This document shows, piece by piece, positions 45,083 to 56,116 of a stretch of 64,000 nucleotides of DNA. The notes below the pieces were generated by a model. That model had not been told where the DNA came from and did not search any database. It worked only from the letters and a program-made list of their open reading frames with translations. The position numbers and the translations under genes are program-made. The stretch covers positions 310,001-374,000 of the forward strand of contig JANUWI010000013.1 in the NCBI GenBank assembly GCA_025504975.1, written 5' to 3'. How positions within the stretch are numbered: the stretch's first letter is position 1; each line of letters opens with the position of its first letter. The DNA is from Plenodomus lindquistii (lineage: Eukaryota > Ascomycota > Dothideomycetes > Pleosporales > Leptosphaeriaceae).

Positions 45083-47618
45083 ATGGCCAATTTCCGTCCG
45101 CTACAGCCTGCTCCCATGGATCAAGAGGCCCCCGCACAACCACAGAGCAGGTCAATGTTGCCTCAGAAACCGAAGAGGACGGTAACGCTTGGTGCGTGTG
45201 TTGCATGCCGAAAGAGGAAGTCCAAATGCGACGGCAAGCGTCCAGTCTGCACATGCTGTGGCCAGAAAGAGACAGATTGTATATACGAGTTGGGCCCCAA
45301 CGAGAAGCCATCGCAGGCCATGAAGCGAAAGAATGAGGAGATGCAAGGCGAGCTGTCAAACTTGCGTCAACTCTACGACTTTTTACGACTACGTCCAGAG
45401 CAAGAAGCCATGGAAATCCTCAGGCGCATAAGAGACAACCCAGCAGAAAGCTCACCGTCACAACGTATTCAAGAGCTTGCAAACTTTGTCCGCCATGGTA
45501 ACTTACTCAACCATCAATCTCCACATAGCCACGCATCGTCTCCTCGCTTCTCCAGCGAGCATGGCCAATCCGTGACGTTACCCTCACTGCGTCTGGCTTT
45601 GGACACGCCTAGCACTATGGACTCTCACAGGCTGCCATTCCCAGGGATACTATCCATGGGTGTCGACGGTCCGACTAGCCAACGAAGAAGATTTGCTTCG
45701 GACGCAGATGTCTCCGCTCGGTACGTCTCCGTAACTGAATCGCCGGTGTAGTTTTGACCAACCTCAGCTCAGGTAGCTCAAGCACTTACCCCGCACCCAC
45801 ATCACTCGAAGCCATACTATCCCCATCACCATCTACCGCTTCAGACGACTCGACATCCGATCCCCGACTACAGTACATTCGTAATTGGACGAACGTAACC
45901 TCCGACACCAACATCCTCATATCTCTTATGTCTGCTTGGACTACATGTGAGTATAGCTATTACCATTATCTTGACCGGGAAATCTTCCTCGACGATTTGG
46001 CGAGTGGACGCACCGATTTCTGCTCACCATTACTCGTCAATGCTCTACTCGCTTCCGCCTGCGTATGTATAGACTGGATTCCGCCGGACGCTCATGTTCT
46101 CGGGGCACTACATTGATGATTTGCTGATAGCATGGCAGTTTCACACGTCTGTAGTCAAGGATCGAGAGAAGCCATTCTCGGAAACCTCGTTGACGACATT
46201 ATTCTACCAAGAAGCTCGCCGGCTTTGGGATAGCGAAGAGGATCACGACAGTTTGACCAGGCTGCAGGCTGGCATTTGCTTATGTGTGTACATCCTCTAC
46301 CCTACCTTTGACGAGACACCAAGGCAGAATCACCCTTCTGTCAATATCAAATAATAACGCCCCGCTCACAGTTCTTGTATTGGGGAAGCATGGTCGCGAC
46401 AAGGTTGGCTATACCTTTCTTGCGGAGTCGTGTCGCATAGCTCGCCATCTCGACCTGTTCACCAGCGGGTCGCCAGGTGCTAGTCAAAACGTTCCTTATG
46501 CATCTCAAACCAGCTGGGAAAGAGTACGCTCAGTAACTGCCTGGGCTCTGTTCAATTTTCAGCTGTAGGGCTGGATCCCTTTTTTAGTCCAAGAGCAAAA
46601 CACTGACATCACGTAGGGCGATGTCCTTTATTTACTCATTTCCTGTAATCATCAGCAAACCGCCGTCTATTGCAATACCCTACTGCGAGGATCCCAATAG
46701 TACAGGTACAGCACATCGACACAACCATCAAACAACGAGCCTAACGTTTCTCAAAGCCCTGTTCCAGTCTGAATGCGCCAAACATGTCATCATCCTCGAC
46801 TGCGTGGACATATTACTGGGAAATACCAAGATTGACATGACTGCACCACACATGCCCGAGGAGATCGAGACATGCTACAGTCGACTGACACATTGGTGGA
46901 ACTCCCGATCAAAAAACCTAGACCCCGATCTCATGCCAACTCGGGAAAATCTGCTCTGCGCGTGAGTCACGCAACGCCCGTGCTTATACTGTTGCTGATT
47001 CATTCTAGCATGATGTACCATGTCAACATTGTCAACATCTTCCAAGCAATCCTTAATAGCGATGCAGCCACACGGCAAGCTGGACCATACTACGACCACG
47101 CGCGATCCGTCACACTAGCATCATTGAAAGAGATTCACCGACTGTTGGCGCTCCAACAAATACGCCATGGCTGGTACGATTCCATAACGCTCGTACTACA
47201 CCCAATCACGATAGCGAGTTTTGGGACCCTGGAAGAAATATCACGTGCCAACATCGACCCCAAATCGGCATCCTTAGATAGCAGCGAATTGTACCAAGGG
47301 TTACGGACGTGTCTGCGCGCCTTGGCTAGCCTCACAAGCTACAGCTATTATGCGCAACCTTTGTTCCGACTGCTCACGCAAAAGTGTCAGACCCTAGGAA
47401 TACGACTACCGAGCGAAGTGCAGGCTACACTTGACTCGTACATGACGGAGGAGTGGACGCGTAATGCAGTCGAGTTGGTGAGCAGCCAATATATTGCAGA
47501 TACGCATTCAATCGCGACGGATTCAACGAGTGCAAGGATGGACGCTATCATCTCTGGCTGGGAAGCGCTTTCACTCGACGCAACGGGAAAGATGAAGGAC
47601 CCTGAACTGCAAGACTGA
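45083..47618 (+). CDS. Zn(II)2Cys6 transcription factor (Nit-4-like architecture)
   Basis: This is a nuclear DNA-binding regulator. The zinc cluster is CVACRKRKSKCDGKRPVC then TCCGQKETDC (C-X2-C-X6-C-X6-C-X2-C-X6-C), followed by a basic/coiled linker (KRKNEEMQGELSNLRQLYDF). The fungal-specific TF domain spans several exons. The first junction joins ..SARSGSSSTYP around 45721-45772. Later joins occur near 46060-46139 (ASACFHTSVVKD), 46285-46372 (GICLFLVLGKHG), 46567-46618 (FNFQLAMSFIYSF) and 46962-47009 (LLCAMMYHV). Typical segments are LMSAWTTCEYSYYHYL, RLWDSEEDHDSLTRLQAGI and ARHLDLFTSGSPGA. The C-terminus ends MKDPELQD. The product has about 750 aa. It is the first gene of the accessory 45-64 kb region and could control genes to its right; this is inference from position only. 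Confidence 0.88.
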
Positions 47619-50600
47619 ACATTGGCCCCTCTGGCGATGACGGCGGTTGTTGCTGCCCAGGCAGTTTGTCAAGATAGCGAGAAAGCGTACTACTTACTAT
47701 AGGACGAGTACATAATAATCCATGACCAACCTTATCTAATTCATGCAGTGTGCGATCTTTCGAGACTGTGTCGACTGCGTCGCCGGAAGGATGAAGCCTA
47801 TCCTCTCCCACAGCTCCATTCCATTTCTCGGCCGTTCATCGGGCACCACAGCATTTACTCACTTTCCCATGTAGCCCTGCCAAACGTCGCAACTTCCGCA
47901 TGCCCCTGGACATCATCTCCAAGCCTCCTCGGAATGACACCCACCAACCAAACCCCCTACTCGCTAATCGGCCCTTTTCGTGCCGTCCTCAAACCCTGGT
48001 CCGCCACTCAGATTGCCAGACCAGCAATCGATCCTATTGGTTCGCATATTGGCTCCGACGGGCTCGGAAGAGTTGCCCAGCAAATCATTGCTGTGGGGGG
48101 CGTTTTCAGCGGCAGCAGGAATCAAAATCGAAGAGGCATCGCGATCGAACGACGTATGGTGGTGAGTTGTTGGGGAGATTGTGCCCGCCGCGTGTAAGAA
48201 GGATTGTGCACCGCAGACACGAATACGAGAATCCTTAACGCGCACGCCGCTGATAGTACATTACTTTACTGATTACTCTGTAGTACACCGAGGTACTTTC
48301 CTCTCCACTTGATGACGGCAACGCAAGATGATCTTGGGCAGAATCCAGGGTCATGTATAGCACATCTCTCCAAGGATCCTCACAACGTTGCAACAACGCT
48401 GTCTAGCACTGCAACAACGACCAGGCCCAGCCTGTCCATGATTACTCAAGCCCAAAGAAGATCCAGATTTTGCACTCTGCAAACGATACCGTGGATCGAG
48501 AGTCCAAGTGCCGTCGGTGTACACATGCGCATCCTGCGACGTGCAACAGGGATCCATACTATGTCACGCATTAATCTCACCTCAGACAGGGCGCTTCTCC
48601 AATCCCGCAGGCTAGATATTCAGACTGTACACAGCATGCAAGCCTCGTCTCGCAGCTGCATCCTGCAGGGCGTGAATCTAGGCCTGAGCCACAGGGTCTA
48701 TCGAAAGTGGCAGGGTCAGGCACACTGTCGTCGTTCGTCCTGCGTCCGCGCAGGCCACTGCTGCAGACCGGGGGTAGCGCCGGAGGCGGTCCGTTGGGTG
48801 GGTTTTGCTGTGCTGGCTGGCGCAGCATCATTCGGAGTGGAGTGCCGGGTCAGGGTCTGGCGGTTGGGAACGGCGGACCTGGGCGCGCCTGGGAACGGAC
48901 CAGGCCGGTTGGTGGGAGGAGTCATGCACATTGCATATGGTGTTACTAGTGTAGAGTATGTAGGTCTACCTTCTCTACACAGGAGAGTGCCATCGACAAT
49001 GGGCATGGTCTGAGCCGGTAGGGGTCATAAACTTTCATCGCACGTGGATCATCTCTCGCGTCTGCGGACATGTAAGCCGATCGCATCTCATCGTATCGCA
49101 TCGCCTCCCTCATTGTGAAAGCCTCACCGAGATGGGTAGTCGGTGCGATTCACAACTGACTACGTACTATGTACCAGGAGAGTCTGGATATCAACTCATG
49201 AAGAGGGTGCTCGTGCCTATCCCAGCAAGCACCTGCGTTATCAAACCATCAGATAATTTTACTCCACTGCCTCGCCGTTTGATTGTGCACATGATCCTTC
49301 GCGTATCGTAGGATTCTATATCCCACAGGTGGGCCTATGCCCGATCCGAGGCGCGGAGGGTGGAGATCCACGCTCAGTTGCTCCGCGGACGGTGTCGACC
49401 TCGGAGGGCGGCGATGGAGTACCTCACACTGAGAGTTGAGATGATGAATGTATCATCGTTTGTGTAAACGCCGCCTGAGAGACGAACTCTGAACTCTGCT
49501 TTGAACCAAAACACGGGATGTGCAGGGCGATGACAGGACGTAGACAATGCATGCTGCGGAGACCCGCACAGCACACGAAATATGCATTGGCAGTTGAGAT
49601 ATCAGAGGAGGACTACCCTGGTCATGTTCAGATCGTGATTGGGGGTAGGGAAGTATCGGAAAAGCGGATGCAGGCAAAGAGCTATCAGAGATTATACTCT
49701 CAGTATAACTTATGACGTATGATGTCATGTTTCACATTATATGACAATGCTGCTTATCTTTGGGGCAATACTCCTGGAATGAACGCTGCTTGAATCAGGT
49801 GGCGATGTCTATCTTCGAAATGGAACCACCTGATGGACGTGGAATATTTGACAGAAGCAGGGTAGCGTGAGGAAAACTGCTGCTCTTAGCCATGTCACAG
49901 CTGAACGAAGTAAAAACGCTTCGAAATTCTCAGTGGCGATGCATTTGAGACCGACGCTTCCAGACACGGGAAAGAGCGCCCCATACATTCATCTGAAATT
50001 TGCAACATGTTGGAAGCAACGAATGGTCTGATTCGTTCCAGCTGTTGCTTGCAAAGGATAGGGAAATCTGGAAGACAAGCAAACATGTATTATCAATGGA
50101 CCAGTCAAGCACTGATAGGAGGATGACCCCAGGTTGCGTACTAGATCCAAGGTGGGTTAGATGAATGCCTGTGTCTAGCAACCTTCCCGTGTTTTGAATT
50201 TTCTCCAAATTATCACGCTACATGCTTGCGTGAGGACCGCTGCTGTATGCGCACGCATGTATTGTAGGGTACTACTCAAAACCCATCAAGTGCTACAGGG
50301 TGTAGACACGTCGGATTATATGCCTGCTAGTTTCCGTATTAAACTAAAGTCAAGCGTACTAATTCTAAAAAGCAATCAGCACAACTCTGTTGCACTAATA
50401 GCTTGGTCTTTCTTTGTGAATAGAATACGGAAACCAGCAGGCATGTAATCAATGTGTCTATACCCTGTACAGAAACACTGATACGATTTGCAACTCCGTT
50501 ACACAGAATGTAATGTTCTCAACGACATATCATGACAGCACCAAATTTTTCTAGCATCTCTCAAGGACATAAATCCTGATGTCTTTTTGAGCTATTGTCC

Positions 50601-50981
50601 TTTCGCCAAAGAAGGCGATCGCTTTGACGAGTCTTCGGCCTTCCTAAAGAACGTGTTCTATGCAGTGACAATCAAGACAATCGCCTTCGTACAATCACCA
50701 TAATCGCAGTGAGTGATGATGTATGTGACTGTCTCTCCATATAGCTTCTTTGAACCCTTGTGCTGTCTCTCTGTAATATTCAGCAATCGCGTTTTCAAAC
50801 AAACTTAGTTCTACATCGTCTCTACGTTTGAAGGATTCACATGCTTCTGGGATAGTTGTGTACCATTATGGTGCAGATGCGAAGTACTGCTAGGACTACC
50901 TCGGTACTCGATGGCGTAGCGTCAAACGATGATGTCGACGTGACTTAAGTTCACAGAGTGACACAAAAGACTGCACTGATC
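47619..50981. other. Long gene-free region containing one MITE
   Basis: This is 3.36 kb without a supportable gene. Frames such as 48309-49013 (+) and 48716-49006 (-) are rich in Pro, Arg and Cys with no recognisable domain, signal peptide or splice pattern. A terminal-inverted-repeat element lies at 50296-50467. The stretch 49050-49110 has short GATCGCATC-type repeats. The last few hundred bases would hold the promoter of the enoyl-CoA hydratase-like gene. Confidence 0.55.
50296..50467. mobile_element. Miniature inverted-repeat element (MITE), 172 bp, TA flanks
   Basis: The left arm (50296-50340) and the right arm (50424-50467), when reverse-complemented, align over about 44 bp. Both start CAGGGT, share TAGACAC, ATGCCTGCT and TTTCCGTATT, and differ mainly by transitions plus one small gap. 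TA lies directly outside both ends (50294-50295 and 50468-50469), as expected of a Tc1/mariner-type target duplication. The roughly 80-bp centre is A/T-rich and non-coding. Confidence 0.85.
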
Positions 50982-51983
50982 ATGGCGAACAAAGAAGTGC
51001 TGTATTATTCTGATTCTAAAGTCGCATAAATTACTCTCAACCGCCCTTCTCATTTCAATGCCATCACCGGCACCTTACCCGAAGCCCTTCGCGCGGCTGT
51101 TCAGCAAGCCAATGCCGACGATGACGTGCACTGCATAGTCTTGAAAGGTGCAGGGCCAGGCTTTTGCGGTGGTTACGATCTAGGCCTGTCTGCAGAGAAG
51201 GCGACTCGCGGAACGACCATCGGAAGTCAAGACCTGGCGAGCGGCTATGATCCTCTCGACGACTACAGGTACATGCGAGAATACACAAACTGTTTTATGA
51301 GCCTTTTCCATAGCCATAAGCCTACCATTGCACAGATCCATGGCGCTGCCGTGGCTGGCGGGAGCGATATCGCTCTGTGCTGCGATCTGGTAGTTATGGC
51401 CGATGAGGCAAGAATTGGGTATCCGCCTGCGTGAGTGCACTCTTCGGGACCAACTGTATCTGCAGATAAACTGACATTTGATCCTCAATCCCAGTCGCGT
51501 ATGGGGTTGTCCCGTAAGTTCAGTCAGAACACAATCGTGAGACCCATCAATCTTTCTGACGCGCGAACTCTCATACAGACCACAGCAATGTGGACAGCTC
51601 GTATCGGACCGGAGAAGGCAAAACGCATGATTTTCACTGGCGATTTAATATCTGGAAAGGAAGCTGCTGCATTGGGCCTTGTACTCAAGTCGGTGCCCAC
51701 GGCTGACCTCGAAGAAACAGTAAGACTGTTAACAGACAGGATCAAGACAGTACCCAAAAATCAGCTTTGGATGTGCAAGCAAGTCGTCAATGGTTTTGTT
51801 GAGGATCAGCTCAACCACGCGCAGAGGGCTGCAACTGTGTTTGATGGAATTACGCGTAACTCGCCCGAAGGCATCGCGTTCCAGGAGCTGAGCGCAAATG
51901 AGGGATTCAAAGCGGCAATTAAAGCGCGAGATGAACCTGGAAGATCATTGGAGTACAGGAAAACCTGGAAGAGTGTACTTTGA
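50982..51983 (+). pseudogene. Enoyl-CoA hydratase/isomerase (crotonase) gene with early stop codon
   Basis: The ATG at 50982 starts MANKEVLYYSDSKVA. Codon 16 (51027-51029) is TAA, followed in the same frame by ITLNRPSHFNAITG, the standard crotonase N-terminus. A Gln (CAA) fits this position, so a single C-to-T change explains the stop. No in-frame Met exists before the loop at YRYMREY and no intron can remove the stop. The rest is well preserved. Exons are 50982-51430, 51495-51513 and 51579-51983. Motifs are KGAGPGFCGGYDLG and IAQIHGAAVAGGSDIALCCD (oxyanion-hole glycines). A junction gives YPPARVWGCPTTAMW, and FTGDLISGKEAAALGLV follows. It would have hydrated a short-chain enoyl-CoA or related acyl-CoA. 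The remaining frame suggests a recent loss, stop readthrough or a base error. It converges with the GMC gene. Confidence 0.82.
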
Positions 51984-52165
51984 AAGACACCCAGATGTTG
52001 TCGATGTATTCGGGAATTCGTAGCGCGAGTCCGAACATAATACTAATGGCCTTTCCATTGACTGGATATGACAGATCTACAATAAATCGCATGTATCTAC
52101 ATCATTGCAGAGCATGGTGCTATATCGTGCCCGACCCAAGACTTTCAAAGCTTCCGTCGGTAACC

Positions 52166-53986
52166 CTACAAATCTTGATTATCCCCATTGAAGTACCGTT
52201 GGAGTATGGCATCCGCGATTTTCCCTGCGATGGCATAGACGGTTGCACCCAAGTGTCCTGAAATTTGTGTGGGGAACACGCTCGCATCGACGACTCTCAC
52301 GTTCTTCGTCCCATACACTACTCCATCCTTATTCACTACACCTCCTAGGTCCTGACTCATCATTGCGCAGGTACTGACTGGATGTGAGTTACCACCATAA
52401 GTATCCACGATCCAGTTACTCCACAAGTCACTTCTCCACGATGAGTTCGCAGGTACAATTTCGAGACCGGGAGTGATCTCATTTGTGACGTACCGGGAGA
52501 GCGGTGCGGTTGCAAAGAATTTGCGGACACAGACAGCTATGGCTGCTTCGACGTAAGTGTCAATTGGCAGCTCGAGAAAGTTCGGATTGATTTTCGGGAA
52601 AGCGAGCGGATCGGCGGAAGCTATGTGAACAGATCCGCGTGAAAAGGGCAGAAGGTTCCAAAATTGCGCAATGATTGAATTACCTGTCGGTGCCCAGAGT
52701 ATCTCTGCTAAAGGCACCATGCTAGATGGAGAGAACACCAAGTCCACTTGATGCTTAAGGAGTTTCTCTTGGATCTTGGCCGTGGTCGAGGCCGCGGAGT
52801 AATCTGCTACTATTGCCTTCGCATACATACTCAGATTTGACTTGAGCTCTGTCGTGATGGAAGACAGATCTGGACCGAAAAGATCAGAGGCTGTTAGGTA
52901 GGTGACGAAAGTAGGATAGCCAGTCCAATTTGTGGAGGAAGCATAAACGATTCCGTTTGCTGGCTGATCCTGGAGGTTCGATCCGACAGTAGGGCACGAA
53001 AGCACGGTGTTAATTCCCAACGACTCAAGGACAGCTGGGTTTCCCACGCCAGAATGCTCAAGGAGCGCTGGCGATCGTATGGACCCGGCAGAGACGATGA
53101 CCTCTTTTTTGGCATGCAAGATCCTCGTGGCATTCTTCGATGTCTTCACTTCGACGCCCTTTGCGACGATCTCGGCTGATTCGGACCCGGACTCTCGCCA
53201 AATGATCCGCGTGGCTGTTGTGTTCAAAAATAGGTGTAAATTCGAACGTGAATATGCAACTGGGAGAAACCATGCTCTTGCAGCGTCCTCACGAATCGGC
53301 CCGGAGATGTTGAGTGTCATAGGCCAAACCGCGGTGCCTCGCATATAGCCGTTGTTAGCTTCCAGATTCATGGGAATTCCGAGATTTTCTGATGTTTTGG
53401 CAATAGTCTGGAATGAGTCTTGACCTTGTAGGTATGGGGTGAAGGCAACATCAAGCGCTCCAGAGAACCCGTGTGCTTCAATCCCGTAAGATGCGCCTTC
53501 TCTCTCTTGCTTTTCTGTCGGGGTTTGAAAGCCCTCTTGCACTCGGTAGTACTTCTCATACATGCTCTCCCAGTTCCAACCCTCATTACCCAGCTCTTGC
53601 CAGGCATCGATCTGCGCCTTCTCTGCACGTAGATAAGTCATGCCATTGATTAGTGTTGAACCTCCCAAACCCCGTCCCGCCCAATATGGCAAAGTCTTGT
53701 TCGAGGTATATTTTTGAGGCGCTGTCTGATAGCCCCACTCAATGGAGGTACCCAATCCTCGCCCATACTCCAGGAGTGATTCTGGGACAGTCGTTACGTT
53801 GGGGTTGCTGAAGGCGACGTCCCCTGCCTCGATTATAGCAACGCTGACGGAGGGGTTCGCGGACAATTGGTTCGCAACTATGAGACCAGCGGGCCCTCCG
53901 CCCACGATGAGGAAGTCGAATGCATCAGGACTGCATGCTACCGTCGTGAGCTGTAAGAGACCTACAAGAGCAGAGGAACGGAACAT
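52166..53986 (-). CDS. Secreted GMC-family FAD oxidoreductase
   Basis: This is a single-exon glucose-methanol-choline oxidoreductase, 606 aa from the chosen Met at 53986; an upstream Met at 54016 lacks a signal peptide. The signal peptide (about 1-18) ends ..TTVACS. The FAD-binding motif is FLIVGGGPAG at about 25-34. The GMC signatures follow as GRGLGGSTLINGMTYLR and VIVSAGSIRSPALLEHSGVG. The active-site pair is His535 (NSHPVSTC) and His578 (SGHLGATVY). About a dozen N-x-S/T sites support secretion. Aryl-alcohol oxidase, glucose dehydrogenase and choline-type substrates cannot be distinguished by eye. It ends 182 bp from the crotonase stop (tail to tail). Its class also occurs in secondary-metabolite clusters. 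Confidence 0.94.
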   Translation of the reverse strand: MFRSSALVGLLQLTTVACSPDAFDFLIVGGGPAGLIVANQLSANPSVSVAIIEAGDVAFSNPNVTTVPESLLEYGRGLGTSIEWGYQTAPQKYTSNKTLPYWAGRGLGGSTLINGMTYLRAEKAQIDAWQELGNEGWNWESMYEKYYRVQEGFQTPTEKQEREGASYGIEAHGFSGALDVAFTPYLQGQDSFQTIAKTSENLGIPMNLEANNGYMRGTAVWPMTLNISGPIREDAARAWFLPVAYSRSNLHLFLNTTATRIIWRESGSESAEIVAKGVEVKTSKNATRILHAKKEVIVSAGSIRSPALLEHSGVGNPAVLESLGINTVLSCPTVGSNLQDQPANGIVYASSTNWTGYPTFVTYLTASDLFGPDLSSITTELKSNLSMYAKAIVADYSAASTTAKIQEKLLKHQVDLVFSPSSMVPLAEILWAPTGNSIIAQFWNLLPFSRGSVHIASADPLAFPKINPNFLELPIDTYVEAAIAVCVRKFFATAPLSRYVTNEITPGLEIVPANSSWRSDLWSNWIVDTYGGNSHPVSTCAMMSQDLGGVVNKDGVVYGTKNVRVVDASVFPTQISGHLGATVYAIAGKIADAILQRYFNGDNQDL

Positions 53987-54534
53987 TGTTGTCGGGTGTT
54001 TTGTGGGGCAACACATGGAGATGGTTTGGCGTTGCTTCCCCGCACTCCCGTGACGAGTTTCTTCATTGGAGGCCCTACGCAGGTGCCTGCATCATGTCGT
54101 CAGCAGAAGTTCGATCGTCCTTGTCCAATCAACTTGTCAACAATTGATACTTATGTTCTATGGTTGTTTTGCAATGACCATTCTCCTCGGAGGCCCGTTT
54201 GCGACATGGGTGTCAGGAAGGGTTGTTACGTCAGCAACGTAGGACAAACATTCCCTCAATCGCTACCAGGCTCAGTAGCGTTTGGGCTGACTTACCTCAC
54301 ACAAGACTAATCAGCACATCTGCTTCACTACGTGCTCCACTGCTATCGAGCCTCCGTATTTCCAACCAGGAAAAGCACGCAGATTCAGAGTATCAGTAAG
54401 ACCCGGTGGCTTGGTGATACCCGATATTAGAATAAATACGTTCTGAAGAAATATTTGCTAGTGCCATGAGTCTTCTAAAACATGACACTGATTTTGAGAT
54501 CGTCGCAGATGATGGCTTTGTCAAAAACCAAAAC
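53987..54534. other. Intergenic
   Basis: This 0.55 kb lies between the GMC start and the 3' end of the receptor gene; both genes are on the minus strand. It should contain the GMC promoter. Nothing else was seen. Confidence 0.5.
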
Positions 54535-56116
54535 TCAACGCGGAAAGCTCTCAGGCGTAGCTTGAGATGTGCGTCTGCCACTCCGTCCGCTTTCTGCATC
54601 ACCTTCACTTCTCCTGCTTGACCAACCCTCCTTCCCGACCCCAATCCCTCCTTGTTTTACTAGCTCAATCTCATCATCCTCTCTGACTTTAATTTCCACG
54701 CTTGTCTCCATGGTCTTCGTAATCCCCGTACTTCCGAAGGTTGTCAACCCAAAAGTCGCATTTCCTTTGGAGTTCTTCGATCTCCCATTCGCCAGCCTGT
54801 TTGGAGTATCTGGGGTATTATACTGGTCGTGTTTCGAACCTGACTGGGTGGAGCCAAAGCAGCGTGGGAACAAATTTGCCAAAAAACTCCGCAAAGCAGG
54901 CATGCAGACGCAGAAAATGCTGACAAAAGCTTCGAGAACCGACCAGTAGGCGGTGGGTACATTGTCGAAGGTTGGATTCGTGGATGTCGAAAATTGCACG
55001 AGCGATTGTAGACGTATGATGGAGACAATCGTAGTACTTTAGCTTACATTAGCTTTCTTTCATAATGCGAAATTTGGACAGATTTAATGGAACATGGAGG
55101 AACTTACAATGCGCCGACGCTGAACATCATGATGACATAGACCTTCTTTTTAGTGCTCAGCGAAAGCCGCAGGAGCTCTGGTATTGGGACTGCGACAACA
55201 GCAATATCCAGCACGATATTCACCACAGCACTGACCCATCCAAAGACATGAAAATTGATGCATTTCCCTTTGTGCTCGCCATCCCAGCGTTCCCAAATGT
55301 ATGAGACAGGCGTGCAATTGAAGAGACAAGTGACGGTAAACGCAACTCCGTACGCGGCAGATATCCAGATGAGGGCATGCACTGTTCGTCTAAGCTCTTG
55401 TCGCGGGAAGATGCGAAGGAGGAAGACAAGGAAGGAGATCTTCGCGAAGGCCATCGATATAAAGTAGAAAACTTCCGCGAGCCATGTAAACTGCATGCAA
55501 TCAGACAAAGTCTCGGAGGCGGGGAACACTATAACTTACCTTGCTAATACGATACATCTTCTTTGGGGGGATTGTCCAAACATCTTTTCCAAATCCGTCG
55601 GCAGCCATGAAGAACTGAAGTATGCCCATAGGAAGTGCCGAAACGAGTGCTGCAATGGCAAAGATATCGTCAAGCGCGATATTGTGGCGGGCGGCGGACA
55701 CGCGTATTATGACGGAAATCAATGCTGCGCCACCCGAGACGCCAGTCACAATGGGTGTGATATGTGTGATATCGCGTACCGGTTGTTCACACATCGTTTG
55801 AGTAGCATTTTTAGCAGCTACAAGAGTTAGTATTCTGGGTGGGCCAGGCCAGGAGCGCTAGAAAAGGATTGAAGGAAATTTACTCACACAAGGCTTCAAT
55901 CAGAGTACAAGTTGATATTACGCATCCTTGGATCGTTTTCATTAGTGTTGGAGTCGTACATATGCATGTAATATTCGAAGGTGCGCATGTATCCTGTGCC
56001 TGAAGACTCGACTCTAAACATTGGCCAGCACAAGCTGGCATCTCTTGGCCGAATGCTCCACAGCATAGCACCACGATCAGGATCAACCAAACGTTCCTCC
56101 TGGGAAAGCTCTTCAT
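54535..56116 (-). CDS. CFEM-domain seven-transmembrane receptor-like protein (Pth11 type)
   Basis: Exons 56116-55888, 55817-55540, 55490-55108 and 55036-54535 sum to 1392 nt, or 463 aa. A signal peptide (MKSFPRRNVWLILIVVLCC) leads into an extracellular CFEM domain with eight Cys. Seven are in exon 1 (from PACAGQC to STC) and the eighth is supplied across the first junction (LSAKNATQTMC), which supports that splice. The Asp that many heme-binding CFEM proteins carry before the CxC pair is Asn here (SNITCIC). The rhodopsin-like membrane part follows (PVRDITHITPIVTGV, ALDDIFAIAALVSALP, FTWLAEVFYFISMAFAK, FNCTPVSYIWERWDGE, VSAVVNIVLDIAVVAVPIP). The cytoplasmic tail is polar and Ser/Arg-rich. The class includes Magnaporthe Pth11, which senses surface cues. 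An earlier Met at 56146 is possible. Confidence 0.9.

Noticed and set aside
48309..49013. Plus frame of 234 residues and opposing minus frames as a small secreted gene
   Set aside because: No signal peptide, no domain, no consistent splice sites; Pro/Arg/Cys content follows base composition.
51059..51126. Downstream start for the crotonase to avoid the stop
   Set aside because: The ATG near 51059 is out of frame and 51126 is a GTG inside the conserved domain; either would lose the first beta strands.
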